NCBI GenBank assembly: GCA_024278375.1
Contig: JAJRTH010000028.1
Coordinates: forward strand, 1-44,348
DNA: 44,348 bases
Source of the DNA: an archaeon
GTDB taxonomy: Archaea > Thermoplasmatota > Thermoplasmata > WALJ01
Direction of reading: 5' to 3'
Positions 1 to 8,685 of this stretch are shown piece after piece; position 1 is the first letter of the stretch, and each line of letters starts with the position of its first letter. The position numbers and the translations under genes are program-made. The notes under the pieces were generated by a model. The model was not told the origin of the DNA. It did not search any database and saw nothing but the letters and a program-made list of their open reading frames with translations.

Positions 1-1
1 A

Positions 2-880
2 AATCCACCGGACTATAAAAATGGCCAGATTGTTATAGATAATGTTGAAGATTATATCTCTGATGGATTCCAATCCTATCTCTATTCTGGTCATGGATTG
101 GTATTTTCTGCAGATATTGATGGAGATGGATGGACAAACGGTGAGGAGATAATGATGGGCAGAAACCCATTTGTTAATGATAATCCTCTCAAGAGACTGT
201 ATTATGTGAAGGGGACTGCTGGACTGGAAAACGCTTTCGGAGGGGGGCCCTTGTCTGGATCCGCATCATTCGGTCTGTATTTTGATGGAGCTGATCTCTC
301 AGGAGAAACGATAGATGGGGAAAATGGCTGGCTGACTGTTTATATTGTTGGAGGGTTTGATGCCCAGATAGGTATAAACATTCTGGACTTCTCAAGTTTG
401 TCTCATATTATTTCTGATTTTACCGGGATACCCACCCTGGATGTAGGCTTTACAGAAGTCCACAGCATATCCAGCATAGATGAGGACTGGCCGCCACAAT
501 CCGCCACCATCCACCTCTTATGTTTTGATATAGAGAAGGGATGGGAGGTGAAGTTAAATCGCATAGGCCTCACCTTCGGCCTGGGTGTTGAGGGTTCAAT
601 CTTTCAGGCGGACATAAACCTTAAGAACATAATGGACACTCTTATATCAAACGGAGTGACCATAGAACAGTCGGTGATAGATATGATAAAGGCAAGAGGA
701 ACCGGTACAGCCGATCCGAAAGAATGGATAAGTACAACATATAACTTCTTCAATGCAGTGCTGAGCGGGGGTTATGACACGCTGGGGATTGGGCTGGACA
801 TAGTGGAGGGACTGAAAAAATTGGAGATGGGTGAAGACGTGAATAATTCATATATCCGGTCAATAAGCTATGGAGGGTGA
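2..880 (+). CDS. Secreted calcium-binding-type protein, 3' part (5' end outside window)
   Basis: The frame is open from base 2, upstream of the TTG the ORF track uses at 98, so this is the C-terminal part of a longer gene. Near the visible N-terminus a DIDGDGWTNGEE motif, preceded by aromatic/Gly-rich sequence, matches the Asp-rich calcium-binding loops of thrombospondin type 3 or dockerin-like repeats. The rest is beta-rich, low in Lys and Cys, as in extracellular proteins. The last ~90 residues (from ADINLKNIMDTLI) recur almost unchanged in the fragment at 2356-2655. It ends in GGAGGGTGA, which also supplies the ribosome-binding site of the FG-GAP gene that follows, so the two are probably co-transcribed. 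Exact function unknown; surface location is inferred. Confidence 0.7.
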   Translation, partial: NPPDYKNGQIVIDNVEDYISDGFQSYLYSGHGLVFSADIDGDGWTNGEEIMMGRNPFVNDNPLKRLYYVKGTAGLENAFGGGPLSGSASFGLYFDGADLSGETIDGENGWLTVYIVGGFDAQIGINILDFSSLSHIISDFTGIPTLDVGFTEVHSISSIDEDWPPQSATIHLLCFDIEKGWEVKLNRIGLTFGLGVEGSIFQADINLKNIMDTLISNGVTIEQSVIDMIKARGTGTADPKEWISTTYNFFNAVLSGGYDTLGIGLDIVEGLKKLEMGEDVNNSYIRSISYGG

Positions 881-884
881 GACA

Positions 885-2366
885 ATGAGAAGAGCAATCG
901 CTGGTATCGCAACTATATTCATATTTTTCATAATTGTTGCTTCGACCAATGCAAATTCTTTATGGCCAGAGCCAAGAGCAATTCCAGAGGGTTCTAATTA
1001 TTTAGAAGGTGTAGGAAATATCTCTTATCCTACTGTCTCAAATATTTCATCCGTGGGGTCTCTGCTTCCAAACACTATTCTAGTAGGGAATATTATGGGA
1101 GATAAAGCACCTGAAATAATAGGTGTAAGTTACCTTGACTATAGTCTGAAGATATTTGATAGCGAGCTAAATTTACTGTGGTCTTTTCAGGATAGAAACG
1201 ATACTTCTTTACAAAAAGAGAAAGACTACTGGGATTTAATTCCGGCTGTGACAATTGGTGATGTGGATGGAGATGGAGCTATGGAAATAGCTTTTTCATT
1301 AACCTCTGCAGATTCCGATTCAAGTACACTTCATCTTTTCAAGGGCAGTGGAACTGAACTTTGGAGGTTAGAAATAGATGGAAAAATTACAAAATATTCT
1401 CTACATATGTGCGATGTAAACGGAGATGATGAAAACGAAATATTATTTGGTGCCAAACAGATATATGTGGTATCTGGCAACGGAACCTTGATTTACAGGA
1501 GCAACATTAACCTCGACGATTTTCAGGGAATATCCAACATTGTTGTGAATGGAAGCAGGGTTGTGGCTACCATATGGCATTATTCGAAAGAAGAACTATC
1601 TGATATGACAAACGGTCCCGTAAATACTTCAACTAGGCCCATTTACTCAGAGTATGTTCTTTATTATTTTGTTTATGAAAATGGTACTTTATCTGCAATA
1701 TGGAATAGAAGTTTGGAAACATCAGCAGATTCTTTTAGTGAATATAATGGAGTTTTTGCTTCCCCTAAATTTGAATATGGCCTTCTAGTGAAACAATATT
1801 CGCTGGAAGTGTTTGATATTAAAAGTGGAAACTTTTTATATAGTATCGAATCTCCAAAAAATTTGTACCCATCGCCTTTCTCTTCATCGTTAATAATCAC
1901 TAACAAGGGTATTTTTTGGAATGGAGAAACATTTATAATGTATATAGAAAATGGTGGTGTTCAATGGATGTTTTCAGCTAATACCTCTCTCATGGGGGGC
2001 ATATTTCATTCCATATCTTTGTTCGATGTTAACAATGATGGAGTTGAAGAACTTATAGCCAAAAAAGGATGGGGAAAAATAATGTATATAGATGTTGAAG
2101 GAGGAGAAAAGATAGGTGAATATGATATATGTACCTCTGAAAAGGAGGCGTTTACACCCACTTTAATACACGCCGACATAGACAACGACGGATTCGATGA
2201 GATAATCACAACAGATCCAGAGGGAAGAATAGTGATAATCGATAATGGTACTCCACCAAAAGAAGAAAAACTTCCCATAGAACTGGTGGCAATAGCCGGA
2301 ATAGGAACAATTATAACTACCTCAGCGGTCATATGGATATGGAGGAAGAAAAGGAATGAAAAGTAA
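885..2366 (+). CDS. FG-GAP/VCBS repeat surface protein with C-terminal membrane anchor
   Basis: A 493-residue protein beginning with a Sec signal peptide (MRRAIAGIATIFIFFIIVAS). Asp-rich integrin-type calcium loops follow at about residues 125 (DVDGDGAMEI), 176 (DVNGDDENEI), 380 (DVNNDGVEEL) and 431 (DIDNDGFDEI), as in FG-GAP beta-propellers. A single membrane helix at about 466-485 ends in WRKKRNEK, giving an extracellular propeller with a short cytoplasmic tail. I chose ATG 885 because GGAGGGTGA sits just upstream; the track's start at 870 is part of that site. It is paralogous to 2652-4139. Role inferred as adhesion or envelope structure; no catalytic motif seen. The gene is more AT-rich than the housekeeping genes downstream. 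Confidence 0.8.
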   Translation: MRRAIAGIATIFIFFIIVASTNANSLWPEPRAIPEGSNYLEGVGNISYPTVSNISSVGSLLPNTILVGNIMGDKAPEIIGVSYLDYSLKIFDSELNLLWSFQDRNDTSLQKEKDYWDLIPAVTIGDVDGDGAMEIAFSLTSADSDSSTLHLFKGSGTELWRLEIDGKITKYSLHMCDVNGDDENEILFGAKQIYVVSGNGTLIYRSNINLDDFQGISNIVVNGSRVVATIWHYSKEELSDMTNGPVNTSTRPIYSEYVLYYFVYENGTLSAIWNRSLETSADSFSEYNGVFASPKFEYGLLVKQYSLEVFDIKSGNFLYSIESPKNLYPSPFSSSLIITNKGIFWNGETFIMYIENGGVQWMFSANTSLMGGIFHSISLFDVNNDGVEELIAKKGWGKIMYIDVEGGEKIGEYDICTSEKEAFTPTLIHADIDNDGFDEIITTDPEGRIVIIDNGTPPKEEKLPIELVAIAGIGTIITTSAVIWIWRKKRNEK

Positions 2367-2655
2367 TGTATACATGGGAGACATAAACTTCAAGAACATA
2401 ATGGACACTCTTATATCAAACGGAGTGACCATAGAACAATCGGTGATTGATATGATAAACGAAATAGGAAGCGGTGCAATCGATCCGAAAGAATGGATAA
2501 GTACAACATATAACTTCTTCAATGCAGTGCTGAGCGGGGTTTATGAAACACAGGTAATGGAGCTGGAGATAATAGAGGGGATTTTATCTGCAACATATGA
2601 TGAGAATTTCGCAAACCAGTACATAAGAAACATAAATTTTGGAGGTGGAATATGA
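2356..2655 (+). pseudogene. Truncated copy of the C-terminal domain of the 2-880 protein
   Basis: This 99-codon frame starts inside the end of the preceding FG-GAP gene and reproduces the last ~90 residues of the first gene (NIMDTLISNGVTIEQSVIDM, then DPKEWISTTYNFFNAVLSG), with near-identical nucleotides for about 165 bp. It lacks the signal peptide and calcium-binding part. It ends with GGAGGTGGAATATGA, which serves as the ribosome-binding site and overlapping start of the next FG-GAP gene. The simplest reading is a remnant left by tandem duplication of a [calcium-binding protein]-[FG-GAP protein] pair; it may still be translated and may couple translation of its neighbour. Confidence 0.6.
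2380..2546 (+). repeat. Second copy of a ~165-bp near-identical direct repeat (first copy about 611-777)
   Basis: Both copies read through ACATAA...AAGAACATAATGGACACTC and continue to GTGCTGAGCGGGG with few substitutions, most of them in a short central stretch. A second near-identical pair lies in the FG-GAP paralogues (about 2168-2265 and 3947-4037). Such conservation between otherwise diverged paralogues suggests recent duplication or gene conversion. Confidence 0.85.
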
Positions 2656-4139
2656 GGAGGGTGGCTCTATCAATTATTTTTTCATTATTTTTGATAGTCT
2701 CTTTAGTGGCTGTCGATGAGGGGGTAGGCTCCTGGAGAACATATAGTGGAAATTCTCAGCGTTCTAATTATATTGAGAGGGCTGGAAATATAACTTATCC
2801 CATAATTAAAAATTATTCGATAGAAAACTATTTTACAGGCATTCCCGGGCCAGTTATGTTGGTTGGGGATGTGAACCAAGACCCATTTTTGGAAATAGTG
2901 GCCATTTCTGAGAAAACCAACACTCTTTATGTATTCGACCATAACCTTTCTCTTTTATGGAGTTTTAAAGTGAGCAATCCTCCATTATCAGAAGAGAAGT
3001 ATTCAGAATGGAACAAAGTTTCTTCTCTCGCTCTTGGTGACATTGATGGAGATGGCGATGACGAGATACTTTTTTCTATGTGCGAGGACCGTTCTAACCA
3101 AACCATTCTCCATGCATTTAACGGAGATGGCAAAGAACTTTGGGACAGAACCTTTCTAGGTAGGATAACAAAACAGGGCATTCTAATGGATGATCTGAAC
3201 AATGATGGGAGAAAAGAGATAATCGTTGGATCAAGCAATATTTACATCTTAAACGGTGAAGGAGATATATTATCTGTTAGAGAATTGAAATTCGACGAAT
3301 ACACTGGTGTATCAGAAATCGCATTAAAAGATAATAAGTTATTAGCGTCTATCTGGCATTATTCTTCGCAGGATCTTGAGAGATATAGTCTAAGTGGGGA
3401 GCAGTCCTACGGTACGGACAGAGTATGGTATTCCTTTCTCAATTTGGCTCTCTTTAGAATAGGTGAAAATTTAAGTTTAGAGCCAGTTTGGCAGCATGAA
3501 ATGGAAGATAGTGCTGCAGCATATTCAGATACATATTATAATTTCTATGTCTCTCCATCATTCGAGATAGCCTTTTTTATCCATCATAATGGTATTAAAA
3601 AGATATATGTGAATAACGGCAGTATGAAAGAAATAGCGAAATGGAATGTACCAATGGGAGTTTATTGTTCAATCGGAAATGAGAGTTCCTACTGGACATA
3701 TTCCACATCTATTTTTTCTTTATGTGCTGAAGACAATTGCCCAACATGGATGAAAAATTATACTCAATCATATTCCAACCTATTTCACGGTATTTTAGTA
3801 TTTGATGTAAACAATGATGGAATTCAAGAAATAATAGCTGCAAAAGGAAGCGATATTGTCTTTTTCAATGCAAATAATGGCGATGAAATTCTAGAAACGA
3901 ATATTTTTGCAAAAGAAACTATGTTCACACCTGAAGTTCTTTTACACGCCGACACAGACAACGACGGATTCGACGAGATAATCACAACAGACCCAGAGGG
4001 AAGAATCGTTATAATCGACAATGGAACCCCACCTAAACCTCAGGAATCCGGAATATCCATGGAAACAATGGCAATAGCCGGAATAGGAGCAATAATAACC
4101 ACCTCAGCAATTATATGGCTATGGAGGAAGAGAAGATAG
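2652..4139 (+). CDS. FG-GAP/VCBS repeat surface protein, paralogue
   Basis: A 495-residue paralogue of 885-2366 with the same plan: signal peptide (MRRVALSIIFSLFLIVSLVA), Asp-rich loops at about residues 72 (DVNQDPFLEI), 130 (DIDGDGDDEI), 180 (DLNNDGRKEI), 385 (DVNNDGIQEI) and 434 (DTDNDGFDEI), then a membrane helix and WRKRR at the end. The middle third is the most diverged from its paralogue, while the last calcium loop and anchor are almost identical at DNA level. Start ATG 2652 follows GGAGGTGGAAT. It ends in TAG, whereas the paralogue ends in TAA. Surface anchoring is a firm inference; the ligand is unknown. Confidence 0.8.
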   Translation: MRRVALSIIFSLFLIVSLVAVDEGVGSWRTYSGNSQRSNYIERAGNITYPIIKNYSIENYFTGIPGPVMLVGDVNQDPFLEIVAISEKTNTLYVFDHNLSLLWSFKVSNPPLSEEKYSEWNKVSSLALGDIDGDGDDEILFSMCEDRSNQTILHAFNGDGKELWDRTFLGRITKQGILMDDLNNDGRKEIIVGSSNIYILNGEGDILSVRELKFDEYTGVSEIALKDNKLLASIWHYSSQDLERYSLSGEQSYGTDRVWYSFLNLALFRIGENLSLEPVWQHEMEDSAAAYSDTYYNFYVSPSFEIAFFIHHNGIKKIYVNNGSMKEIAKWNVPMGVYCSIGNESSYWTYSTSIFSLCAEDNCPTWMKNYTQSYSNLFHGILVFDVNNDGIQEIIAAKGSDIVFFNANNGDEILETNIFAKETMFTPEVLLHADTDNDGFDEIITTDPEGRIVIIDNGTPPKPQESGISMETMAIAGIGAIITTSAIIWLWRKRR

Positions 4140-4206
4140 ATCGCTCAATGCCGGGTTCGACTTTTCATACAGATGATAGAATTGCATTTACCCCTGTATG
4201 AATTCT

Positions 4207-5067
4207 TCAGAACAGATAGAACACGGGATTTCCGAAAATAAGTGTCAGCACGAACCCTATCGTTATCGGCACTATGAAGGGGACCTTTGGTGTGACCCAG
4301 AGCCTTTTTATCCCTGCGTTCTCCAGCGCATCCCAGTCGATTTCCATGTACTTTCTCGGAAGTAGGATTCTTCTCGGCCTTCCGTTCTCCACAACCAGCA
4401 TGGGCCAGACCTTCCTTTTTCTCGCGCTCTCAATATCCAACCTGTATCCCAGCAGCATCTCCGGAAAGCTCTTGTCTCCTTTCATCAGGTTGAGAACAAG
4501 GAAGTAAAGCGGCAGAAGGACAACCGTGAGCGATGCGAGGAGAAGCACGGAGAGAGAAAAGGGAAAGAGCACGGAAAGCTCCTCAGGGGGATTATGGGCG
4601 AAAAGACCGGTGAAATCCGGGTATCTGTAGAACAGAAGGGTAAGCATCACCAGAGCCTTGGCATCCGCCGCACCGTGGATAACGTTTGTGTAGTAGAGAA
4701 CGAAGAAGAATATCGAGACGGCCACTGCGGAGAGCGCTCCCAGGAAAAGGGGCTCGTCTCTCATGGTTATGTATCCCCAGACAAAGCCGGCGAAGGATAC
4801 CAGATAAATCAGGAAAAACGGCCATGTCACCCTTATATCGCTCAGTTCATCCCTTTCGACAAGGGCCTCTACGAGTGTGCCGAAAAGCGGAAGGAGCATT
4901 ATCAGCAGAGCCGGATTTCTCCCGTATGCCTCAACACCGTAGAAAATCAGGGCCGGAATCCCCATGAACCACCATATCCATTTCGGAACCAGTCTCGTTT
5001 TCAGGTCATGATAGGATGCATAGAGCAGACATGAGATGGCGATGATGATTTTCAGTTCGTCATACAC
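4207..5067 (-). CDS. Type IV prepilin/preflagellin peptidase (A24 family-like)
   Basis: A multi-helix membrane protein of about 286 residues. The N-terminal helix is followed by HDLKTRLVPKWIWW, matching the first catalytic-Asp region of A24 aspartic peptidases (D..TR.VP/I.N). A second Asp lies in HGAADAKALVML, the position of the GxGD-type motif. These enzymes cut signal sequences of archaellins and type IV pilins at the inner membrane face. The track's start at 5328 is too early: an ATATTTAAG box (5086-5095, minus strand) lies ~24 nt before GTG 5067, giving a leaderless gene beginning VYDELKIIIAISC. ATG 5106 is the alternative. The C-terminal ~80 residues after the last helix are a soluble extension of unknown role. 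Confidence 0.72.
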   Translation of the reverse strand: MYDELKIIIAISCLLYASYHDLKTRLVPKWIWWFMGIPALIFYGVEAYGRNPALLIMLLPLFGTLVEALVERDELSDIRVTWPFFLIYLVSFAGFVWGYITMRDEPLFLGALSAVAVSIFFFVLYYTNVIHGAADAKALVMLTLLFYRYPDFTGLFAHNPPEELSVLFPFSLSVLLLASLTVVLLPLYFLVLNLMKGDKSFPEMLLGYRLDIESARKRKVWPMLVVENGRPRRILLPRKYMEIDWDALENAGIKRLWVTPKVPFIVPITIGFVLTLIFGNPVFYLF

Positions 5068-5085
5068 GGGGGACCATATATCGAT

Positions 5086-5096
5086 GCTTAAATATG
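5086..5096. promoter_or_regulatory. TATA-like box between the peptidase gene and nreA
   Basis: On the minus strand the box ATATTTAAG sits about 24 nt before GTG 5067, fitting leaderless transcription of the peptidase gene. Because the box is nearly symmetric it could also fire toward nreA. Confidence 0.45.
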
Positions 5097-5104
5097 CTTT
5101 CCCC

Positions 5105-6402
5105 ATGTCTCTCGGGGAACGAAAGGGATTTACGGACAGAAAGATATCACCCTCTGTGCAGGACAGCAGAGTGCCCTCATGGATAACGCCGGAGACATGC
5201 ATCAAGTGTAAGGGAGCCAGGAACATGTGCGAGCTCGGATACTGCCCGATACTGGAGTCCGCAAAAGATAGCTTTCCGAAGATCGAATTCCACGGAAAGG
5301 ATATGTTCGGTTCCTCACCTCCATCCATATTCGTGGGAAGGTACGGTTATCCCAAGGTCTATGCGGGGCCCGTGCTCCCTCCCTTCGTTTCAAAGGATGT
5401 CGAATTTCTAGGTCTCTCTTCCGGGCTATATGGGATGGGAATAACGGAGATAATAGGCAAGCGGAGCGCTCTCTACCGCACTAGCTCGATATACGATGTC
5501 CGCCGCCCCAAGGAGAAGGGAGGAGTTCTCGAGGCGACCCAGCTGCTGGCAATGGCGGAAAGCCCGTTGATCTCGAGGTGAAGCTCGCTAAGGAGGTGAA
5601 AGGCAGCGCAAAGCTTGATTTCTTCCATGCACCCCTCGGTCCCAGAACGGATGCGGAGAAGGCCAGAATAACCGAGAACCCTGTGGTTCCAAGGAAGGTG
5701 GATGCTCTGGTCGAGGATTCGGATGCGAGAGCAACGGATGCCGTAGAGGAGCTTTACAGGGCCGGTATAGAGATAGATCGGACACAGAACCTTCTATCGG
5801 CGGGACTCCTCGGAAGCAAAAGATACAGGAGGATGGTGCCGACAAGATGGTCCATAACCGCTGTGGATGACATGCTAGGAAAAAGGCTCATGGAAAAGGT
5901 GCGATATTATCGGGAGATGGGCGAATTCGAGCTTTACGGGAACACATACCTGGGCAACCACTTCAACATACTCCTTATACCTGAGGAATGGGGATTCGAG
6001 ATGGTGGAGATGTGGATGAAAGGCTCTTACTGGAGCCCTCAGGATGTGACCCTCAACGACTGGGAGCCATTCGAGGGGAGAAAGACATACGCGGAGAACA
6101 TAACAGGAGGGTATTATGCGGCAAGGCTTGCAGTGCTCGAGCATCTGTATAGAAGAGGGAGGAGCGCAAAGGTGCTGATTTACAGGGAGATATCGCCGGA
6201 GTACTGGGCACCTCTCGGGGTCTGGGTTGTCAGGGAGACCGCAAGAAAAGCGATGGAATCCGAACCGTTGAGGTTTTCGGACATGGAGAGCGCTCTGAAA
6301 ACAATAACCGGAAGAGTGCATAACAAGGAATGGATGAAACACAGTCACACCGTCATGGAACTGAGGTTCCAGAGAAAACTGAGCGATTATTGGGAGTTGT
6401 GA
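5105..6402 (+). pseudogene. nreA: DNA repair protein NreA, split by a single-base frameshift
   Basis: Two adjacent frames together make one Nre protein. The first (track 5036-5581) has the N-terminal zinc motif CIKCKGARNMCELGYCP and the GRYGYPKVYAGP region. The second (5578-6402) carries the C-terminal Nre domain (LDFFHAPLGPR, NPVVPRKVD, LSAGLLGSKRYRRMVPTRWSIT). At GCGGAAAGCCC (AAA at 5559-5561) the first frame runs into a stop, while one extra A would give AEKPVDLEVKL and join both halves. So there is one missing base in an A run: a sequencing error or a true mutation. Start is uncertain (ATG 5105, or GTG 5171 nearer the zinc motif). Nre proteins act with PCNA in archaeal DNA repair (known for haloarchaea). 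An atypical gene fission is less likely. Confidence 0.82.
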
Positions 6403-6445
6403 GAAAAAACTCCTTTAAGCACAACGATTTTCCCCTGTGCCCGCC

Positions 6446-7180
6446 ATGGAACCGGTGTTCGGAAGGAGAGCGCTCCTCATAAACGGAGAAAAGAGGACTC
6501 TGGTCATTGCAGACCTCCATATAGGCGTTGAATACGAGCTGGAAAAGAAGGGGATAAGAATTCCCAGGCAATGGGAAAACATCGCCGAAGAGGTTAAGAG
6601 ACTGAAGTGTGAGACGGAAGCGGAGATGCTGCTAATAAACGGCGATCTGAAACACGGCATACCTTCTGAAAAAGGGGAGTTCAGGGATGTCAGGATGTTT
6701 TTGAGGGAAATAAACGGTTTTTTCGAGGAGATTCACATTGTAAAAGGAAATCACGACGGAGGATTGCAGTACGATGTGCCCGAGCGAGTCAATCTGCATC
6801 CGGGCTCCGGTTTTGTACTTGAGAAGATAGGGATATTTCACGGCCATGCGTGGCCCTCGAAGGATGTCATGGAGAGCAATGTTCTGGTAATGGGGCATAT
6901 GCACCCGGCCATAAGATTCACGGATTCTCTTGGAAATTCTCAGGGCGAGCCGTGCTGGATAAAGGGGAAGTACGGGGAGAAGGAAATTATAGTGATGCCG
7001 GCCATGAGCAAATTCTACGGCGGAGTGGCGATTAATGAGGGAAAGTTCCTCGGACCGATGCTTAACTCGGAAGAATTCGATGCGGAAAATGCAAGGATAT
7101 ATCTCCTCGACGGAACATACATGGGAAAAATCGGTGAAATAAAAAAGAGGGGTGATGGCCCCTCTGAGGTGGTGGGATAG
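6446..7180 (+). CDS. Calcineurin-like metallophosphoesterase (COG1407 type)
   Basis: A protein of about 244 residues with the binuclear-metal motifs of this superfamily in order: VIADLHIG (D-x-H), LLINGDLKH (GD), VKGNHDGG (GNHD), and later IFHGHAWPS and MGHMHPA (GH...GHxH). The family hydrolyses phosphodiester or phosphomonoester bonds; the substrate of this archaeal subgroup is not known to me. A TTTAAG box at 6414-6419 places the transcript start near 6443, which favours ATG 6446 over the track's GTG 6437. It follows nreA by 43 bp on the same strand but appears to have its own promoter. Confidence 0.85.
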   Translation: MEPVFGRRALLINGEKRTLVIADLHIGVEYELEKKGIRIPRQWENIAEEVKRLKCETEAEMLLINGDLKHGIPSEKGEFRDVRMFLREINGFFEEIHIVKGNHDGGLQYDVPERVNLHPGSGFVLEKIGIFHGHAWPSKDVMESNVLVMGHMHPAIRFTDSLGNSQGEPCWIKGKYGEKEIIVMPAMSKFYGGVAINEGKFLGPMLNSEEFDAENARIYLLDGTYMGKIGEIKKRGDGPSEVVG

Positions 7181-7320
7181 GGTGACGAGCGCATCTTCCG
7201 ATGCAAGAATCTCTCTTCTTTCATTCCTTATATATGATTTGGTACAACGGTGGAACAACATTCCTCATGTGGATTGAGAAAGTTTTGTATAGAGGAAGCT
7301 ATCTCAACAACTCCCGAAAC

Positions 7321-7393
7321 AGCCCCGTGGTGTAGCGGTCAATCATACCGGACTTTGGATCCGGTGACGGGAGTTCGAGTCTCCCCGGGGCTA
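7321..7393 (+). tRNA. tRNA-Gln (anticodon UUG)
   Basis: Cloverleaf: acceptor AGCCCCG (7321-7327) pairs CGGGGCT (7386-7392) with discriminator A. The anticodon stem CCGGA/TCCGG encloses loop CTTTGGA with anticodon TTG at 7355-7357. The T arm is GGGAG-TTCGAGT-CTCCC. No intron and no encoded CCA. Its 3' end lies 2 bp from the stop of the convergent alaX gene. Confidence 0.95.
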
Positions 7394-7395
7394 TC

Positions 7396-8106
7396 TCACA
7401 CCAACTCGTATGTGATTCTAGTCCTCATCTTACCTTTGCTCTCCTTCTTGATTATCTTCAGGGTTCCGATTTCCGAGGTGTTTCTTACATGGGTTCCAGC
7501 ACATGGGCATATCTCGTCTCCGACCTGCACGATTCTCAGTTTTCTGATGGATTTCGGCAGGAGTTCCATGTTGCAGCGCTCCACACCTGCCTTTTCCTCC
7601 GCCTCTTCACGGCTCAGCTCGTATATCTGAACTTCTATGTTCTGCGATATCCTGCGGTTGCATTCCTCCTCAATCCACTCGACATCTTCCTGCGTCAGTT
7701 TGAGCGGATGGAAATCTATCCGCGCTTTTGCCTTGTAGAGCTGGTTCCCCACGGTCTTGGCCTGCCATCGATCCCAGACAACGGCGGAAATGATGTGCTG
7801 CGATGTGTGGGCTCTCATGTGTCCGTATCTGCGCTCCCAGTCTATTATGCCGTGCACTTCCGTACCCTTGACGGGTGCGGCCCCCTCGAGATAATGTCTT
7901 ACACCGCCCTTCTTGGAAACCGATATCACTCTGGTACTACCTCCTTCCCATATTAGTCTGCCGGTATCGGACGGCTGACCTCCGCCCTCTGGATAGAACG
8001 CTGTTCTGTCGAGTATGACCCAGTCGTCTCCGGCCTTTGTCACGGTGCCCTCGAAGTCCTTAATATAGCACGCTTCCGCATCTTTCATGTACAGAAACTC
8101 GGTCAT
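7396..8106 (-). CDS. alaX: Alanyl-tRNA editing protein AlaX
   Basis: A 236-residue free-standing editing domain related to the C-terminal half of AlaRS, expected to hydrolyse Ser- or Gly-tRNA-Ala in the cytoplasm. Seen: an N-terminal translation-factor-like barrel (ILDRTAFYPEGGGQPSDTG, the classic AlaRS/AlaX signature), then zinc ligands in RAHTSQHIIS (HxxxH) and CPCAGTHV (CxxxH). The length fits the medium AlaX-M class. A palindromic CGGTTTAAACCG box lies ~23 nt upstream of ATG 8106, so the transcript is probably leaderless. It is divergent from the SAM decarboxylase gene. Confidence 0.93.
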   Translation of the reverse strand: MTEFLYMKDAEACYIKDFEGTVTKAGDDWVILDRTAFYPEGGGQPSDTGRLIWEGGSTRVISVSKKGGVRHYLEGAAPVKGTEVHGIIDWERRYGHMRAHTSQHIISAVVWDRWQAKTVGNQLYKAKARIDFHPLKLTQEDVEWIEEECNRRISQNIEVQIYELSREEAEEKAGVERCNMELLPKSIRKLRIVQVGDEICPCAGTHVRNTSEIGTLKIIKKESKGKMRTRITYELV

Positions 8107-8123
8107 ATTTCGGCATATGTATC

Positions 8124-8135
8124 CGGTTTAAACCG
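8124..8135 (-). promoter_or_regulatory. TATA box of alaX within a palindrome
   Basis: CGGTTTAAACCG is a perfect 12-bp palindrome centred about 24 nt upstream of ATG 8106. Confidence 0.5.
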
Positions 8136-8188
8136 TTTTCTGAAAAAGCCGGCAAAAGTTTTAAAAACGGATAGGGTATGCGGCGACT

Positions 8189-8265
8189 GCCCCCTTGGTT
8201 TAGGAACCGCAGAAGACAGAGGCCGCCTCTTTCCGGCCAGGATACGGTTCAGGAAAAGGGGGAAG
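8189..8265 (+). ncRNA. Structured 5' leader of the SAM decarboxylase gene (candidate regulatory RNA)
   Basis: A TTTTAAAA box at 8159-8166 predicts a transcript start near 8189, leaving a ~125-nt leader, unusual beside the leaderless genes around it. Nested stems are readable: CCCCCTT (8190-8196) with AAGGGGG (8256-8262); GAACCG (8204-8209) with CGGTTC (8245-8250); AGAGG (8218-8222) with CCTCT (8226-8230). The segment GGTT-TAGG-AACC could form an alternative hairpin that disrupts the second stem, a switch-like feature. Position upstream of SAM decarboxylase suggests control by SAM or polyamine, but I recognise no known riboswitch class. Confidence 0.5.
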
Positions 8266-8313
8266 TATGACAACATAATAAAAGAGGTGATAAAATGGAA
8301 AGAGGTGATGACG

Positions 8314-8685
8314 ATGGCAGTAGTCACAAACCCGCTGGGCACCCATGTGATCCTGGACCTCTACGACTGCGAGGCCCCGATACTTGACAGTCCGGATAAG
8401 GTGGAGGCGGTTCTCAAAAAAGCGGCGGAAGTGGCCAATGCCACGGTTATAGGCTCTGTTTTCAGGAAATTCTCGCCCCAAGGCGTTTCCGGTGTGGTTG
8501 TTGTGTCCGAGAGTCATCTGGCAATCCACACATGGCCCGAGTACGGTTATGCCTCTGTGGACATATATACCTGCGGAGACCACACAATGCCCTCCAAGGC
8601 CGGCGAGTACATAATCAATGCCTTCGAATGTAAAAGACCCACCATCGTCAAGATGGACAGAGGAGTGCTGTTCAAAGATGAATGA
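8314..8685 (+). CDS. speH: S-adenosylmethionine decarboxylase proenzyme (pyruvoyl type)
   Basis: A 123-residue class-1B proenzyme that cleaves itself to make a pyruvoyl group and decarboxylates SAM for polyamine synthesis. The cleavage site is visible as SES-HLAIH: Ser67 follows Glu66, His72 is the processing His, and Cys86 (YTCGDH) matches the catalytic Cys. Length is normal for the family. I chose ATG 8314, which is preceded by AGAGGTGATG; the track's 8287 start is a GTG within the leader. The stop overlaps the start of the spermidine synthase gene by 8 bp, so the two are translationally coupled. Confidence 0.93.
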   Translation: MAVVTNPLGTHVILDLYDCEAPILDSPDKVEAVLKKAAEVANATVIGSVFRKFSPQGVSGVVVVSESHLAIHTWPEYGYASVDIYTCGDHTMPSKAGEYIINAFECKRPTIVKMDRGVLFKDE

